Of a stretch of DNA of 64,000 nucleotides, positions 52,105 through 61,234 are shown piece by piece. The notes beneath the pieces were generated by a model, which did no database searches, was not told the DNA's origin, and saw only the letters and a program-made list of their open reading frames with translations. The DNA comes from Pseudomonadota bacterium. Its GTDB lineage: Bacteria > Pseudomonadota > Alphaproteobacteria > Dongiales > Dongiaceae. The translations under genes were made by a program, and so were the position numbers. Within the stretch, counting starts at the first letter, position 1; every line of letters starts with the position of its first letter. The stretch covers positions 1 to 64,000 of the forward strand of contig JACPDN010000016.1 of NCBI GenBank assembly GCA_016183985.1. Direction: 5' to 3'.

Positions 52105-53268
52105 ATGACCGCCCCGTCCCGAACCAAGATGATTTTGCGCAGTATCTTCAGCTGGAAGATGTTGTTCATGCTGATCGGCAGCGTGGTCATTTTCGGCGGC
52201 GTCTTCTTCAAGATTTTCTCCGGTTTTGCCGCCATGCAAGCGGCGATGGCCAATGCGCCGGTACCGGTCGTGAACGTCTCCGCGCAGCCGGCAGCCGAAC
52301 AGGATTGGGGCGTCGAAGTCTCGGCGATCGGCGTGCTGGAAGCCAATCGCGGCGTCGATGTCACCACCTCGGTCGCGGGCCTCGTGCAGCAGATCAGGTT
52401 TGAATCGGGCGAGAATGTCACCCAGGGCCAGGTCCTGGTGCAGCTCGACGCCGATGTCGAACGCGCCAACCTCGCCAGTGCCCAGGCCTCGCTGAAGCTT
52501 GCCAAAGCGGATTTGGAACGCGGCCAGTCACTGCGGACGACCGACAATATCTCGAAGGCGACGCTCGAGCAGCGCCAGTCGCAATATGAAGTGGCCGCGG
52601 CCGAGGTTGCGGCCCTTTCCGCCCAGATCGAGAAGAAAGTGATCTCGGCGCCCTTCACTGGCGAGCTCGGCATCCGCAAGGTGAATGTCGGCCAGTATCT
52701 CGATCCGGGCAATCCGATCGTCAATATCCAGGATATCTCCAAGATGCTGGTCAATTTCAGCATTTCGCAGAAGGAGCTCTCGGATCTCAAGGTCGGCCAG
52801 GCCGTGCGCATGACGACCGACGCCTATCCGATCACGACCTTCGAAGGCACCGTCACGGCGATCGAGCCGCTGGTCAACCAGCAGACCGGCATGGTCGAGA
52901 TCCAGGGCACGTTCAACAATGCCGAGGGCCTGCTGCGACCCGGCATGTTCGCCAAACTTGCGGTGCTGCTGCCCTCACGCATGCATGTGGTGGTGGTGCC
53001 GCAGGTGGCGCTCAGCTACAGCCTCTACGGCGATTACGTCTATGTCGCCAAGGAGGGCAAGTCCGAGCAGGGCGAGGCGATCACGACCGTCGAGCGTCGC
53101 ATCGTGAAGTCGGGTGAACGGCGCGACGGTTTCGTGCTGGTCGAAGATGGCCTCAAATCCGGTGAAATCGTCGTCACCTCCGGGCAATTGAAGCTCGATT
53201 CCGGCACGCGCGTCGCCATCGTCAAGGACGAGACGCTGGCGCTGCCGGAACAGGTGCCGGTGGAGTAA
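52105..53268 (+). CDS. RND efflux periplasmic adaptor subunit (membrane fusion protein)
   Basis: The 387-residue adaptor bridges the inner-membrane pump and an outer-membrane channel. An uncleaved N-terminal anchor helix (residues about 18-42) is followed by a lipoyl/hairpin region with VTTSVAGLVQQIRFESGENV and QVLVQLDADVERANLASAQA. Later come the barrel segment VISAPFTGELGIRKVNVGQY near residue 190 and the membrane-proximal part GMFAKLAVLLPSRMHVVVVP. The helical hairpin is short. An AGGAGACCG ribosome site precedes the ATG, and the pump gene follows after ten bases. No outer-membrane factor gene is in the operon, so a TolC-like channel must be shared. Confidence 0.92.
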   Translation: MTAPSRTKMILRSIFSWKMLFMLIGSVVIFGGVFFKIFSGFAAMQAAMANAPVPVVNVSAQPAAEQDWGVEVSAIGVLEANRGVDVTTSVAGLVQQIRFESGENVTQGQVLVQLDADVERANLASAQASLKLAKADLERGQSLRTTDNISKATLEQRQSQYEVAAAEVAALSAQIEKKVISAPFTGELGIRKVNVGQYLDPGNPIVNIQDISKMLVNFSISQKELSDLKVGQAVRMTTDAYPITTFEGTVTAIEPLVNQQTGMVEIQGTFNNAEGLLRPGMFAKLAVLLPSRMHVVVVPQVALSYSLYGDYVYVAKEGKSEQGEAITTVERRIVKSGERRDGFVLVEDGLKSGEIVVTSGQLKLDSGTRVAIVKDETLALPEQVPVE

Positions 53269-53278
53269 GGCGCGACCC

Positions 53279-56200
53279 ATGTTCGATATCTTCATCAAGC
53301 GGCCGGTTCTCGCGACCGTCATCAGCCTCCTCATCCTGCTGCTCGGGCTGCAGTCGATCTTCTCGCTGCAGATCCGCCAGTATCCGGAACTCTTCAACAC
53401 CACCGTCACGGTGACGACGACCTTTCCGGGCGCCGATGCCGATCTGATGCAGGGCTTCATCACCGACCCGATCCAGAAGGCGGTGGCGACGGCGGACGGC
53501 ATCGACTACCTCACCTCGCGCTCTTATGCCGGCACCAGCGTCGTGACCGTGCATGTGCGCCTCAACGAGGATCCGGACGCCGCCATGACCGCGGTCACGG
53601 CCAAGGTCAACCAGACCCGGTCGATCCTGCCGCGCGGCATCAACGATCCCGTGATCGTTAAGTCCACGGGCGACCAGTTTGCCTCCATGTATCTAGCCTT
53701 CTCCAGCGACCAGATGAGCCCGGGGCAGATCACGGATTATGTCAGCCGCGTCATTCAGCCCAAGCTCTCGACCGTGCCGGGCGTTGCTGATCCGGAACTG
53801 CTCGGCGGGCAGAAATTCGCGATGCGCGTCTGGCTCGACCCGATCAAGATGGCGCAGTTCAATGTCTCCGCGACCGAGGTCCAGGCGGCGATCGAATCCA
53901 ACAACTATCTGGCCGCGGCGGGCAGCACGAAGGGCTATTTCGACATCGTCGGCACCACGGCACGGACGGACCTGCGCGACGAACAGCAGTTCCGCGACAT
54001 GGTGGTGCGCAATCGCGGCGCGCAATTGGTGCGTCTCTCCGACATCTCGACCGTGCAGTTGGGCCCGGAAAGCACCGACACGTCGGTCTTCGTCAACGGT
54101 GACAAGGCGGTCTTCATCGGCATCAAGACGACGCCGGATGCCAACCCGCTCACCGTCATCGCCGATGTGCGCGAGATGATTCCCTCGCTTGAGGAGAATC
54201 TGCCGGCCGGCATGAAGATGCAGGTCGCCTATGACTCGACCATCTTCATCCGTGCCTCGATCGAGGAAGTGATGAAGACGATCGGCGAGGCGGCGCTGAT
54301 CGTCATGGTCGTCATCTTCATGTTCATGGGCTCGATGCGTTCGGTGCTCATTCCGCTCGTCACCATGCCGCTCTCGCTGGTGGGCGTCTGCCTGTTCCTG
54401 CTGATGCTGGGATTCTCCATCAACCTCCTGACCCTGCTCGCCATGGTGCTTGCCATCGGCCTCGTGGTCGACGACGCCATTGTCGTCGTGGAAAACGTGC
54501 ACCGCCATATCGAGGAAGGGCTATCGCCCTTCCAGGCGGCCCTGGTGGGCACGCGCGAGATCGCCGGGCCGGTTATCTCGATGACGATCACGCTGGCGGC
54601 AGTCTATGCGCCGATCGCGTTCATGACTGGCCTTACCGGTGCCCTCTTCAAGGAATTTGCGCTGACGCTTGCCGGTGCCGTCATCGTCTCAGGCATCATC
54701 GCGCTCACCTTGTCGCCGATGATGTGCTCGAAGCTCTTGAAGCACGATCCGGACAAGCGCGGCCTCGCGCACCGCATCGATGTCACCTTCGACAAGATCC
54801 GCAGCTTCTATCTGCGCCTCCTCGGTGCCTCGCTGCGTGACCGCGCCGCGACCGTCGTCTTCGCGCTCATCGTCAGCGCCGTGCTCTTCATGTTGTTCCA
54901 GGTGATCCAGCGCGAACTGGCGCCGACCGAGGACCAGGGTGCCGGCTTCATGGCCTATTCGGGCCCGACCGACGCCAACCTCGACTACATGGACCGCTAT
55001 GGCGACGCCATGAAGCGCAGCGTGCAGCAGATCCCCGAGATCGACGGCTTCTTCACCATCAATGGCACTGACGGCCCCAACCAGGGCTTCGGCGTCGCGG
55101 TGCTGAAGACCTGGGCTGAGCGCGTGCGCGGCCAGGCGCCGGTGTTGCAAGACCTGACCGGGCTGCTCGGTGCTATTTCCGGCATCAATGCCGCTGTCTT
55201 CCCCGTGCCGTCGCTGCCTGGCGCCGATGGCGTCCCGATCCAGTTCGTCATCAACACGACGGCCGATTACCGGACGCTCAACGACGTCGTCAGCCGTTTC
55301 ATTGACCGGCTGAAGCAAAGTGGCCTCGTCATCTTCTATTCCGACACCGATCTCAAATTCGAGAAGCCGCAGACCATCGTCGAGATCGACCGCGATAAGG
55401 CGGCGGCCTATGGCGTCACCATGGGTGAGATTGCCCGTACGCTCGCCACCATGACCGGCGGCAATTACGTCAACCTGATCAATCTCTACAACAAGAGCTA
55501 TCAGGTGATCCCGCAAGTGGCCCGCATCGATCGTCTCGATCCGGCCAAGCTCGGCGAGTTCTATGTGAAGGCTTCGGGCGGCGAGCCCATTCCGCTGGGC
55601 AGCCTCGTCTCCTTGCGCCAGGAGGTGCAGCCAATCGCCCTCAACCAGTTCAACCAACAGAACGCCGTCACGATCCAGGCGGTGATGATGGCCCCGCTCG
55701 GCGAGGCCCTGGCCAAGATGGACGAGATCGCCAAGGAAGTCCTGCCCGAAGGTTTCACCGTCGATTATGCCGGCCAGTCGCGCCAGTACATCCAGGAAGG
55801 CAGCGCCTTCTATTTCACGCTCGCCTTCGCCATCGCCATCATCTACCTGGTGCTGGCGGCGCAGTTCGAAAGCCTGCGCGATCCGATCGTCATCATGATT
55901 TCCGTGCCGCTCTCGGTCTGCGGCGCGCTCATCCCGCTGGCACTCGGCTTCTCGACCATGAACATCTACAGCCAGGTGGGTCTCGTGACCTTGGTGGGCC
56001 TCATCACCAAGCACGGCATCCTCATCTGCGAAGTGGCGAAGGAGCAGCAGGAGAAGTTCGGCAAGAGCAAGCTTGAAGCGGTCGAAATTGCGGCCGGACT
56101 GCGCTTGCGGCCGGTTCTCATGACCACCGCCGCCATGGTGGCCGGCCTCATCCCGCTCATGTTCGCGAGCGGTGCGGGTGCCGCGAGCCGCATGTCGATC

Positions 56201-56371
56201 GCCATTGTGATCGTCGCAGGCATGAGTGTCGGTACGCTGTTCACTCTCTTCGTGCTCCCGGTCTTTTATACCTTCCTCGCATCGAACCACGCGAAGAAGA
56301 AGCCGGGCGAGGGCGACGCGCATCAGGCGCCGCATGACGGCCCCAATTATCCGGCCACGATCGAAGGCTAG
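53279..56371 (+). CDS. RND (HAE-1 type) multidrug efflux pump
   Basis: The 1030-residue inner-membrane protein is a proton-driven RND pump of the AcrB/MexB superfamily, in sequence nearer the MdtB/MexF-like group. It opens MFDIFIKRPVLATVISLLIL, has twelve membrane helices and two large periplasmic loops, and carries the proton-relay residues Asp398-Asp399 in LAIGLVVDDAIVVVENVHRH and Lys911 in GLITKHGILICEVA. Its length is normal. A hydrophilic tail of about 30 residues closes the protein. It is followed 17 bases later by a strong Rho-independent terminator. The substrate range is not predictable. Confidence 0.95.
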   Translation: MFDIFIKRPVLATVISLLILLLGLQSIFSLQIRQYPELFNTTVTVTTTFPGADADLMQGFITDPIQKAVATADGIDYLTSRSYAGTSVVTVHVRLNEDPDAAMTAVTAKVNQTRSILPRGINDPVIVKSTGDQFASMYLAFSSDQMSPGQITDYVSRVIQPKLSTVPGVADPELLGGQKFAMRVWLDPIKMAQFNVSATEVQAAIESNNYLAAAGSTKGYFDIVGTTARTDLRDEQQFRDMVVRNRGAQLVRLSDISTVQLGPESTDTSVFVNGDKAVFIGIKTTPDANPLTVIADVREMIPSLEENLPAGMKMQVAYDSTIFIRASIEEVMKTIGEAALIVMVVIFMFMGSMRSVLIPLVTMPLSLVGVCLFLLMLGFSINLLTLLAMVLAIGLVVDDAIVVVENVHRHIEEGLSPFQAALVGTREIAGPVISMTITLAAVYAPIAFMTGLTGALFKEFALTLAGAVIVSGIIALTLSPMMCSKLLKHDPDKRGLAHRIDVTFDKIRSFYLRLLGASLRDRAATVVFALIVSAVLFMLFQVIQRELAPTEDQGAGFMAYSGPTDANLDYMDRYGDAMKRSVQQIPEIDGFFTINGTDGPNQGFGVAVLKTWAERVRGQAPVLQDLTGLLGAISGINAAVFPVPSLPGADGVPIQFVINTTADYRTLNDVVSRFIDRLKQSGLVIFYSDTDLKFEKPQTIVEIDRDKAAAYGVTMGEIARTLATMTGGNYVNLINLYNKSYQVIPQVARIDRLDPAKLGEFYVKASGGEPIPLGSLVSLRQEVQPIALNQFNQQNAVTIQAVMMAPLGEALAKMDEIAKEVLPEGFTVDYAGQSRQYIQEGSAFYFTLAFAIAIIYLVLAAQFESLRDPIVIMISVPLSVCGALIPLALGFSTMNIYSQVGLVTLVGLITKHGILICEVAKEQQEKFGKSKLEAVEIAAGLRLRPVLMTTAAMVAGLIPLMFASGAGAASRMSIAIVIVAGMSVGTLFTLFVLPVFYTFLASNHAKKKPGEGDAHQAPHDGPNYPATIEG

Positions 56372-56388
56372 GCCGGTATATTAAAGTT

Positions 56389-56420
56389 AACGGCCGCGGC
56401 AGCGTCTTGCCGCGGCCGTT
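56389..56420 (+). terminator. Rho-independent terminator after the RND operon
   Basis: A perfect 13-base-pair stem pairs AACGGCCGCGGCA (56389-56401) with TGCCGCGGCCGTT (56408-56420) around a six-base loop, and the strand continues TTCGTTTCT. It starts 17 bases after the pump stop codon and ends the TetR-adaptor-pump operon, isolating it from the copper genes downstream. Confidence 0.9.
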
Positions 56421-56467
56421 TTCGTTTCTATATTGTCTCTACGCATTCCAACGTTCCGGGGCGCGCC

Positions 56468-56854
56468 TTGCGCAAGCTATTCGTCACATTGCTGACCGTC
56501 TCGCTGCTGACCGGGCTTTTCCTGGCCGGCGCGATGCCGGTCATGGTGATGGCAGCGGCATCAGCACCAGCACCAGCACTGGCCAACATGCAGGACCAGA
56601 TGGCCGCGTCGGTGGGCATGGACTGCGAACACCACGGGTCCAAGGCGCCTGCTACGGATCATCGGCCGGCGAGTCACGGCGACCTCTCTTGTTGTGTCAG
56701 CGGTCATTGCCCGATGCTTGGGCAGGGATTGGCACCGGTTGGGACCGTTGGCCAGCTATTCCTCATGGGCAGCCCGGTCCGGCCGGTGGTGCTTTCGCTC
56801 CATCGTGGCGTTGTTGAGAGCCCGCATTTGAGGCCTCCCCGGAATTTCTTCTGA
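56468..56854 (+). CDS. Small exported Cys/His/Met-rich protein, putative copper-binding
   Basis: This 128-residue frame starts at a TTG at 56468; the next in-frame ATGs fall inside the hydrophobic core, so the TTG is needed for a complete signal peptide (RKLFVTLLTVSLLTGLFLAG, cleavage near residue 30). The mature part is rich in possible soft-metal ligands: MQDQMAASVGMDCEHHGSK near residue 42 and SCCVSGHCPMLGQG near 74. This pattern resembles small proteins found beside copA/copB-type multicopper oxidase genes in other proteobacteria. A multicopper oxidase gene follows 70 bases later. A periplasmic copper-binding or regulatory-leader role is plausible but unproven. Confidence 0.6.
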   Translation: MRKLFVTLLTVSLLTGLFLAGAMPVMVMAAASAPAPALANMQDQMAASVGMDCEHHGSKAPATDHRPASHGDLSCCVSGHCPMLGQGLAPVGTVGQLFLMGSPVRPVVLSLHRGVVESPHLRPPRNFF

Positions 56855-56924
56855 TCCGATTTCAGCCGGCACGGCCGCCCAAGGTGGCTCTGCCGATCGC
56901 GTTCTCGTTTCAAGGAAATATTCC

Positions 56925-58352
56925 ATGTCCATATTCATCACGCGCCGCGGCTTCATGGCTGGTGGCACCGCACTCGCCTCACTCGCTGCCTTGCCGCGAT
57001 ATGCACGGGCGGCGGAGGCCCATAAACTGGCGATCACACGCCGCACACTCGATGTGAATGGGAAAGCTGCCGCTGTCTTCGGCATTCAACAGCCGGATGG
57101 CGCCACCGGCCTTGTGCTGAGCCCGGCTGAGCGTTTTCTGGTCGATCTCACCAACGATGCCGGCGAAGACGCCGTCATCCATTGGCATGGCATGACGCCG
57201 CCTTATCTGCAGGACGGCGTCGCCGATAAGCAGCGTCCGTTGATCGGCGTGGGACAGACGGCATCCTACGACTTCGCACCGCGTCCGGGGACGCATTGGA
57301 TGCACTCGCATCACGGCCTGCAGGAGCAGCGCCTGATGGCGGCGCCTCTCATCGTACATACGGCAGAAGACCTCAAGGCCGACATGCAGGAAGTCGTCGT
57401 GCTGCTGCATGATTTCACCTTCCGCGATCCGGCGGAATTGCTGGCCGGGCTCGGTGGGGACATGTCACATGCCACTCACGACATGTCCAATATGGACGGC
57501 ATGGATATGGGCAATATGGATATGAGCGGCATGGATATGGGGGCCATGGACCTCAATGATGTCGATTACGACGCCTATCTCGCCAATGACCGGACGCTTG
57601 CCGATCCGCTGGTTGTGCGGACCGAGCGCAAGGGGCGCGTGCGGTTGCGCCTGATCAATGGTGCCACCTCAACGGCCTTTCATCTCGATCTCGGTGCCCT
57701 GAACGGTGAGGTGATCGCCGTCGACGGCAACCCCGTGCAGCCCTTGCGCGGCCGGCGGTTTCCGATATCGATGGGCCAGCGCCTCGATATCGTGGTCGAT
57801 CTGCCTGAAGAGGGCGGTGCGTTCCCGATCCTCGCCGAGCGGGAAGGGGGTGTGGAGCGTACGGGGCTGATCCTTGCCACCCCCGATGCCACCGTTACGA
57901 AAATCGCGGAACAAGGCGGAAAGGCGACCGACGCCCTGACCATCGATTTCGAAACGCAGCTTTCAGCCCTTGTGCCGCTGGGGCAGAAGCCCGTCGCACG
58001 GACCTTGCAGGCGTCGCTGACGGGCGGCATGTCGCCTTACGTCTGGTCGATCAATGGCGAGCTCTTCGGCAAGCATCGCCCGCTGGAGGTGACGGCAGGC
58101 GAGCGTGTCGTCATCGACATGGTGAATGACAGCATGATGGCGCACCCCATGCACCTGCACGGCCATCACTTCCAGGTCATCGGCATCAATGGCCGCAGCT
58201 TTGCGGGTGCCATGCGCGATACGGTGTTGGTGCCGGTTGGCGGCAAGGTCAGCGTCGCTTTCGACGCGGATAACAGCGGCCGTTGGCCGTTCCACTGTCA
58301 TAACCTGCTGCATATGGCGACGGGCATGATGACGGAAGTGGCTTACACCTGA
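56925..58352 (+). CDS. Tat-exported multicopper oxidase (CueO/CopA-like)
   Basis: The 475-residue protein has a twin-arginine signal (ITRRGFMAGG, cleavage near residue 29) and three cupredoxin domains. The copper ligands are visible: HWHGMTPP near residue 88 and HWMHSHHG near 125, HPMHLHGHHF near 406, and FHCHNLLHMATGM near 456, where the Cys joins type 1 and type 3 coppers and Met is the likely axial ligand. A Met/Asp-rich insert, SNMDGMDMGNMDMSGMDMG, spans about residues 186-205, as in CueO-type cuprous oxidases that detoxify periplasmic Cu(I). It is probably co-transcribed with the small Cys/His/Met-rich gene upstream. No CueR-like operator is seen before this pair. Confidence 0.92.
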   Translation: MSIFITRRGFMAGGTALASLAALPRYARAAEAHKLAITRRTLDVNGKAAAVFGIQQPDGATGLVLSPAERFLVDLTNDAGEDAVIHWHGMTPPYLQDGVADKQRPLIGVGQTASYDFAPRPGTHWMHSHHGLQEQRLMAAPLIVHTAEDLKADMQEVVVLLHDFTFRDPAELLAGLGGDMSHATHDMSNMDGMDMGNMDMSGMDMGAMDLNDVDYDAYLANDRTLADPLVVRTERKGRVRLRLINGATSTAFHLDLGALNGEVIAVDGNPVQPLRGRRFPISMGQRLDIVVDLPEEGGAFPILAEREGGVERTGLILATPDATVTKIAEQGGKATDALTIDFETQLSALVPLGQKPVARTLQASLTGGMSPYVWSINGELFGKHRPLEVTAGERVVIDMVNDSMMAHPMHLHGHHFQVIGINGRSFAGAMRDTVLVPVGGKVSVAFDADNSGRWPFHCHNLLHMATGMMTEVAYT

Positions 58353-58423
58353 GGCCTGGGTCGGATCTGGGTCAGACTTGGGGCGGTCCTGCCTCGATGG
58401 CGGGGCCGCCTATCCTCCAGTCT

Positions 58424-58819
58424 CTATCTCTTTGCCATGCCGGCAATCAGCAGGCTCGCCGTTGCCTCGTTGCAGGCGAAGGGGATGTCGTAAAGGATGC
58501 TGAGGCGGATAAGCGCCTTCACATCGACATCATGGGGCAGGGCGGTCATCGGATCGATGAAGAAGATGAGTGCCTCAACCTTCTTCTCGGCGATGAGGGC
58601 GCCGATCTGTTGGTCGCCGCCGAGCGGCCCGCTTTTCAAGCGTTTGATCTTCAGGCCGGGGCAGGCAGCGCCGACGATGCCGCCGGTTGTGCCGGTCGCA
58701 AAGAGGCGATAGCGCGCCAGCAGCTTTTCATGCGCTTTCGCCCAATCGCGCATCCGGGATTTCATCTGGTCATGCGCCACGATGGCCAGGGTTGCCTCGC
58801 CCATTCTTTTTTTAATCAT
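58424..58819 (-). CDS. mgsA: Methylglyoxal synthase
   Basis: MgsA converts dihydroxyacetone phosphate to methylglyoxal and phosphate, a bypass used when glycolytic phosphate is short. The 131-residue protein has the family length. It has [10 protein letters not shown]-type strand one ([13 protein letters not shown]), LFATGTTG with the phosphate-binding loop, [16 protein letters not shown] and the catalytic Asp in [20 protein letters not shown]. The gene converges on the multicopper oxidase gene and diverges from tauD across 168 bases. It appears to be monocistronic. The leader contains TTCTCAAG and poly-T stretches but no clear control element of its own. Confidence 0.93.
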   Translation of the reverse strand: MIKKRMGEATLAIVAHDQMKSRMRDWAKAHEKLLARYRLFATGTTGGIVGAACPGLKIKRLKSGPLGGDQQIGALIAEKKVEALIFFIDPMTALPHDVDVKALIRLSILYDIPFACNEATASLLIAGMAKR

Positions 58820-58879
58820 TTGAAATTCCTTATATTTCTTTGCTGTTCTTGAGAAAAACTTACGCTTATGACAAGAAAG

Positions 58880-58911
58880 GCTTGTTTGTCTACTAATTCA
58901 GTAGAGATTTA
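58880..58911 (+). promoter_or_regulatory. Shared 32-bp element upstream of tauD (sulfur-gene motif, copy 1)
   Basis: GCTTGTTTGTCTACTA followed by TAGAGATTTA forms a block that recurs, inverted, upstream of the sulfate-binding protein gene at 63697-63728, with 28 of 32 positions identical. Here it contains the perfect inverted repeat TCTACT-N5-AGTAGA. It ends 76 bases before the tauD start. A binding site or promoter for a sulfur-limitation regulator is inferred. Confidence 0.75.
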
Positions 58912-58987
58912 TCTTCCCTTCCCAAGAGAGGGCAGTAGAAGACTGCCCGCATCGACAGGAATTGGAAATGGCTGGCAGGAGAGTTTC

Positions 58988-59842
58988 ATGAGCAACCGCA
59001 TGGTCGCCGACCTTATCCGGATCGAACTATTGGGGCCTGCCATCGGCGCGCGCATCGAGAGCATCGATCTTGCCCGGCCGATCGATGCGGCGAGCCGCGC
59101 CAAGCTCGGCGATGCCCTCGTCACTCATAAAGTCCTGTTCTTCGAAAACCAGATCATCACACCGCAGCAGCAACGCAACTTCGCTGCCGCCTTTGGCAAG
59201 CTGCATATCCATCCCATTTACCCGCAGGTCGAGGACGCGCCGGAAATCATCATCCTCGATACCAGCACGCTGAACCTCCCCGATAACGACAATTGGCACA
59301 CCGACGTCACCTTCATCGAGACGCCGCCCTTGGGCGCCGTACTCTATGCCAAGGAATTGCCGCCCCAAGGCGGTGACACGTTGTGGGTCAATAATGAGGC
59401 GGCGTTCAACGCGCTGTCGCCGGTTTTTCGCGCCTTCCTCGAACGCCTGTCCGCGACCCATGACTTTGCCAAATCCTTCCCCGCCGAGCGCTATGCGCGG
59501 ACGCCGGCCGAAGAGAAGCAATGGCTGGCGGCGAAAGCGAAGAACCGTCCGGTCAAGCATCCCGTCATCCGCACCCATCCGGTGAGCGGGACCAAGGGTC
59601 TCTTCGTCAACGAAGGCTTCACCACGCATATCAACGAGCTCTCGGCCGGCGAAAGTCGCGTCGTACTCGACCTGCTCTTCAAGCATGTTGGCAAGCCGGA
59701 TTTCCAGGTTCGTCACCGTTGGAAGGTGGGCGACGTTGCCATGTGGGACAACCGTTCGACCCAGCATTATGCGGTGGCCGATTACCTGCCGCATCGACGC
59801 GTGATGCATCGGGCGACCATCCTCGGCGATCGTCCGTTCTGA
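58988..59842 (+). CDS. tauD: TauD/TfdA-family Fe(II)/2-oxoglutarate dioxygenase
   Basis: The ATG at 58988 with CAGGAGAG upstream gives 284 residues; the open frame before it covers the regulatory region. The 2-His-1-carboxylate iron site is His104 and Asp106 in NWHTDVTF and His260 in TQHYAVADYLP. The 2-oxoglutarate-binding Arg lies in HRRVMHRATI. TauD releases sulfite from taurine, and close relatives act on alkyl sulfates or other sulfonates. No taurine ABC genes are adjacent. The shared upstream element with a sulfate-binding gene supports a sulfur-scavenging role. A flavoprotein gene follows after six bases. Confidence 0.88.
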   Translation: MSNRMVADLIRIELLGPAIGARIESIDLARPIDAASRAKLGDALVTHKVLFFENQIITPQQQRNFAAAFGKLHIHPIYPQVEDAPEIIILDTSTLNLPDNDNWHTDVTFIETPPLGAVLYAKELPPQGGDTLWVNNEAAFNALSPVFRAFLERLSATHDFAKSFPAERYARTPAEEKQWLAAKAKNRPVKHPVIRTHPVSGTKGLFVNEGFTTHINELSAGESRVVLDLLFKHVGKPDFQVRHRWKVGDVAMWDNRSTQHYAVADYLPHRRVMHRATILGDRPF

Positions 59843-59848
59843 CCTGCC

Positions 59849-61222
59849 ATGGCTGCCATCGGTGACCAGGGCGGTCGCCGCATCGCCATCATCGGGGCGG
59901 GCTTCAGCGGTTCGCTGCTGGCCCTGCACCTGTTGCGCCGATGCCGGCCCGAGGACCGCATTTATCTGGTCGAGCGCAATCAGAATTTCGGCCGCGGCCT
60001 CGCTTATGCGACCGGCAATCCCAATCATTTGCTGAATGTGCGCGCCGGGAATATGAGTGCGTTCCCCGACGAACCCGATCATTTCGTCCACTGGCTGCAG
60101 GCCTTGCCGGCCGAGCAACGGGCCGAGATCGGCGAGGCCGGGGCCTCAACCTTCGTGCCGCGCCGTGTCTACGGCAATTACATCCAGAACCTTCTGGGCG
60201 ACAGGATCTGGCGGGAAGGACAGAGCCGCAACCTCTTCCTGCTCACCGATGAAGCTGTGGCACTTCACCGCGATGCCGGCGGGCTATCGCTCGAGCTTGC
60301 CGTGGGGCGCCGCTATTCCATCGATCATGCCGCGCTCGCTGTGGGCAATTTCCCGCCCACCGCCACAGCATCCGGCTATTTCGGCGATCCCTGGAATCCC
60401 GGCTGCCTCGAAAATCTCGCGCCCGATGCGCCGGTGCTCATCCTGGGCACCGGTCTCACCTTCATCGACACGATTCTGTCGCTGCTGGATCGCGATCATA
60501 CCGGCAAGATCCATGCGCTCTCGCGCCGTGGCCTGCTGCCACGTGTGCATGCGGCTGTATCGGCACCGTGGAAATACGAAGCACCGCCTTCGGGCCAAAA
60601 CCTCTTGAAACTGCTGCGGGAGGTCCGCGCCATTGCCCGTACTACTGAAGAGACCGGTGCTGGCTGGCGTGCGGCCATCGATGGATTGCGGCCGCATACC
60701 CAGCGGCTATGGCAGGAAATGTCGCTCGGTGAACGTGCGCGCTTCCTGCGCCATTTGCGCCCCTGGTGGGATGTGCATCGCCATCGTGCGGCCCCCCAGG
60801 TCATGGCGCGGGTCGAGGCAGCCATCGCCGCCGGCCAGGTCGAAATCATCAAGGGCCGCATCGGTGAGACCACGCGCCTTGATGAAGCCAGCCTGGTCCA
60901 TATCAATCTGCGCGGCGACAGCGGCATCCGTGAACTGGTCGTCGACCGCGTCGTCGACTGCTCCGGCCCGCGCTCCGATGCGACGCGCCTCGATCAGAAA
61001 CTCATGCGACATTTACTTGAGACCGGACAGGTACGGCCGGACCCCTTGCGCCTCGGCATCGATGTCGACCGGCAAGGCCAAGTCATCGATGCCGAGGGTA
61101 AAGTGGCGCCTGATCTCCACGCCATCGGCCCCATCACCAAGGGAACCTTCTGGGAGATCATTGCGGTGCCGGATCTGCGGCTGGCCTGCGCCAACCTGGC
61201 CGCCCGGCTGCTGCGCTCGTGA
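59849..61222 (+). CDS. FAD/NAD(P)-binding flavoprotein (YdhS-like)
   Basis: The 457-residue protein starts with RRIAIIGAGFSGSLLALHLL, a dinucleotide-binding motif. It continues with the family features FGRGLAYATGNPNHLLNVRA, a second Rossmann segment PVLILGTGLTFIDTILSLL near residue 198, and a C-terminal IGPITKGTFWEIIAVPDLR. This matches the FAD/NAD(P)-binding YdhS-like family, whose biochemical role is largely unknown. It lies six bases after tauD on the same strand and so should share its control. A part in organosulfur metabolism, such as an oxygenase or sulfite-related redox step, is only inference. Confidence 0.82.
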   Translation: MAAIGDQGGRRIAIIGAGFSGSLLALHLLRRCRPEDRIYLVERNQNFGRGLAYATGNPNHLLNVRAGNMSAFPDEPDHFVHWLQALPAEQRAEIGEAGASTFVPRRVYGNYIQNLLGDRIWREGQSRNLFLLTDEAVALHRDAGGLSLELAVGRRYSIDHAALAVGNFPPTATASGYFGDPWNPGCLENLAPDAPVLILGTGLTFIDTILSLLDRDHTGKIHALSRRGLLPRVHAAVSAPWKYEAPPSGQNLLKLLREVRAIARTTEETGAGWRAAIDGLRPHTQRLWQEMSLGERARFLRHLRPWWDVHRHRAAPQVMARVEAAIAAGQVEIIKGRIGETTRLDEASLVHINLRGDSGIRELVVDRVVDCSGPRSDATRLDQKLMRHLLETGQVRPDPLRLGIDVDRQGQVIDAEGKVAPDLHAIGPITKGTFWEIIAVPDLRLACANLAARLLRS

Positions 61223-61234
61223 CCCACGGAGCAG

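Noticed and set aside
54689-56335. A 548-codon minus-strand frame opposite the RND pump
   Set aside because: The plus-strand pump is unambiguous, and the antisense translation lacks any recognisable motif.
58380-58416. GC-rich imperfect hairpin between the multicopper oxidase and mgsA as a terminator
   Set aside because: The stem has mismatches and no adjacent T-tract on either strand; evidence is too weak.
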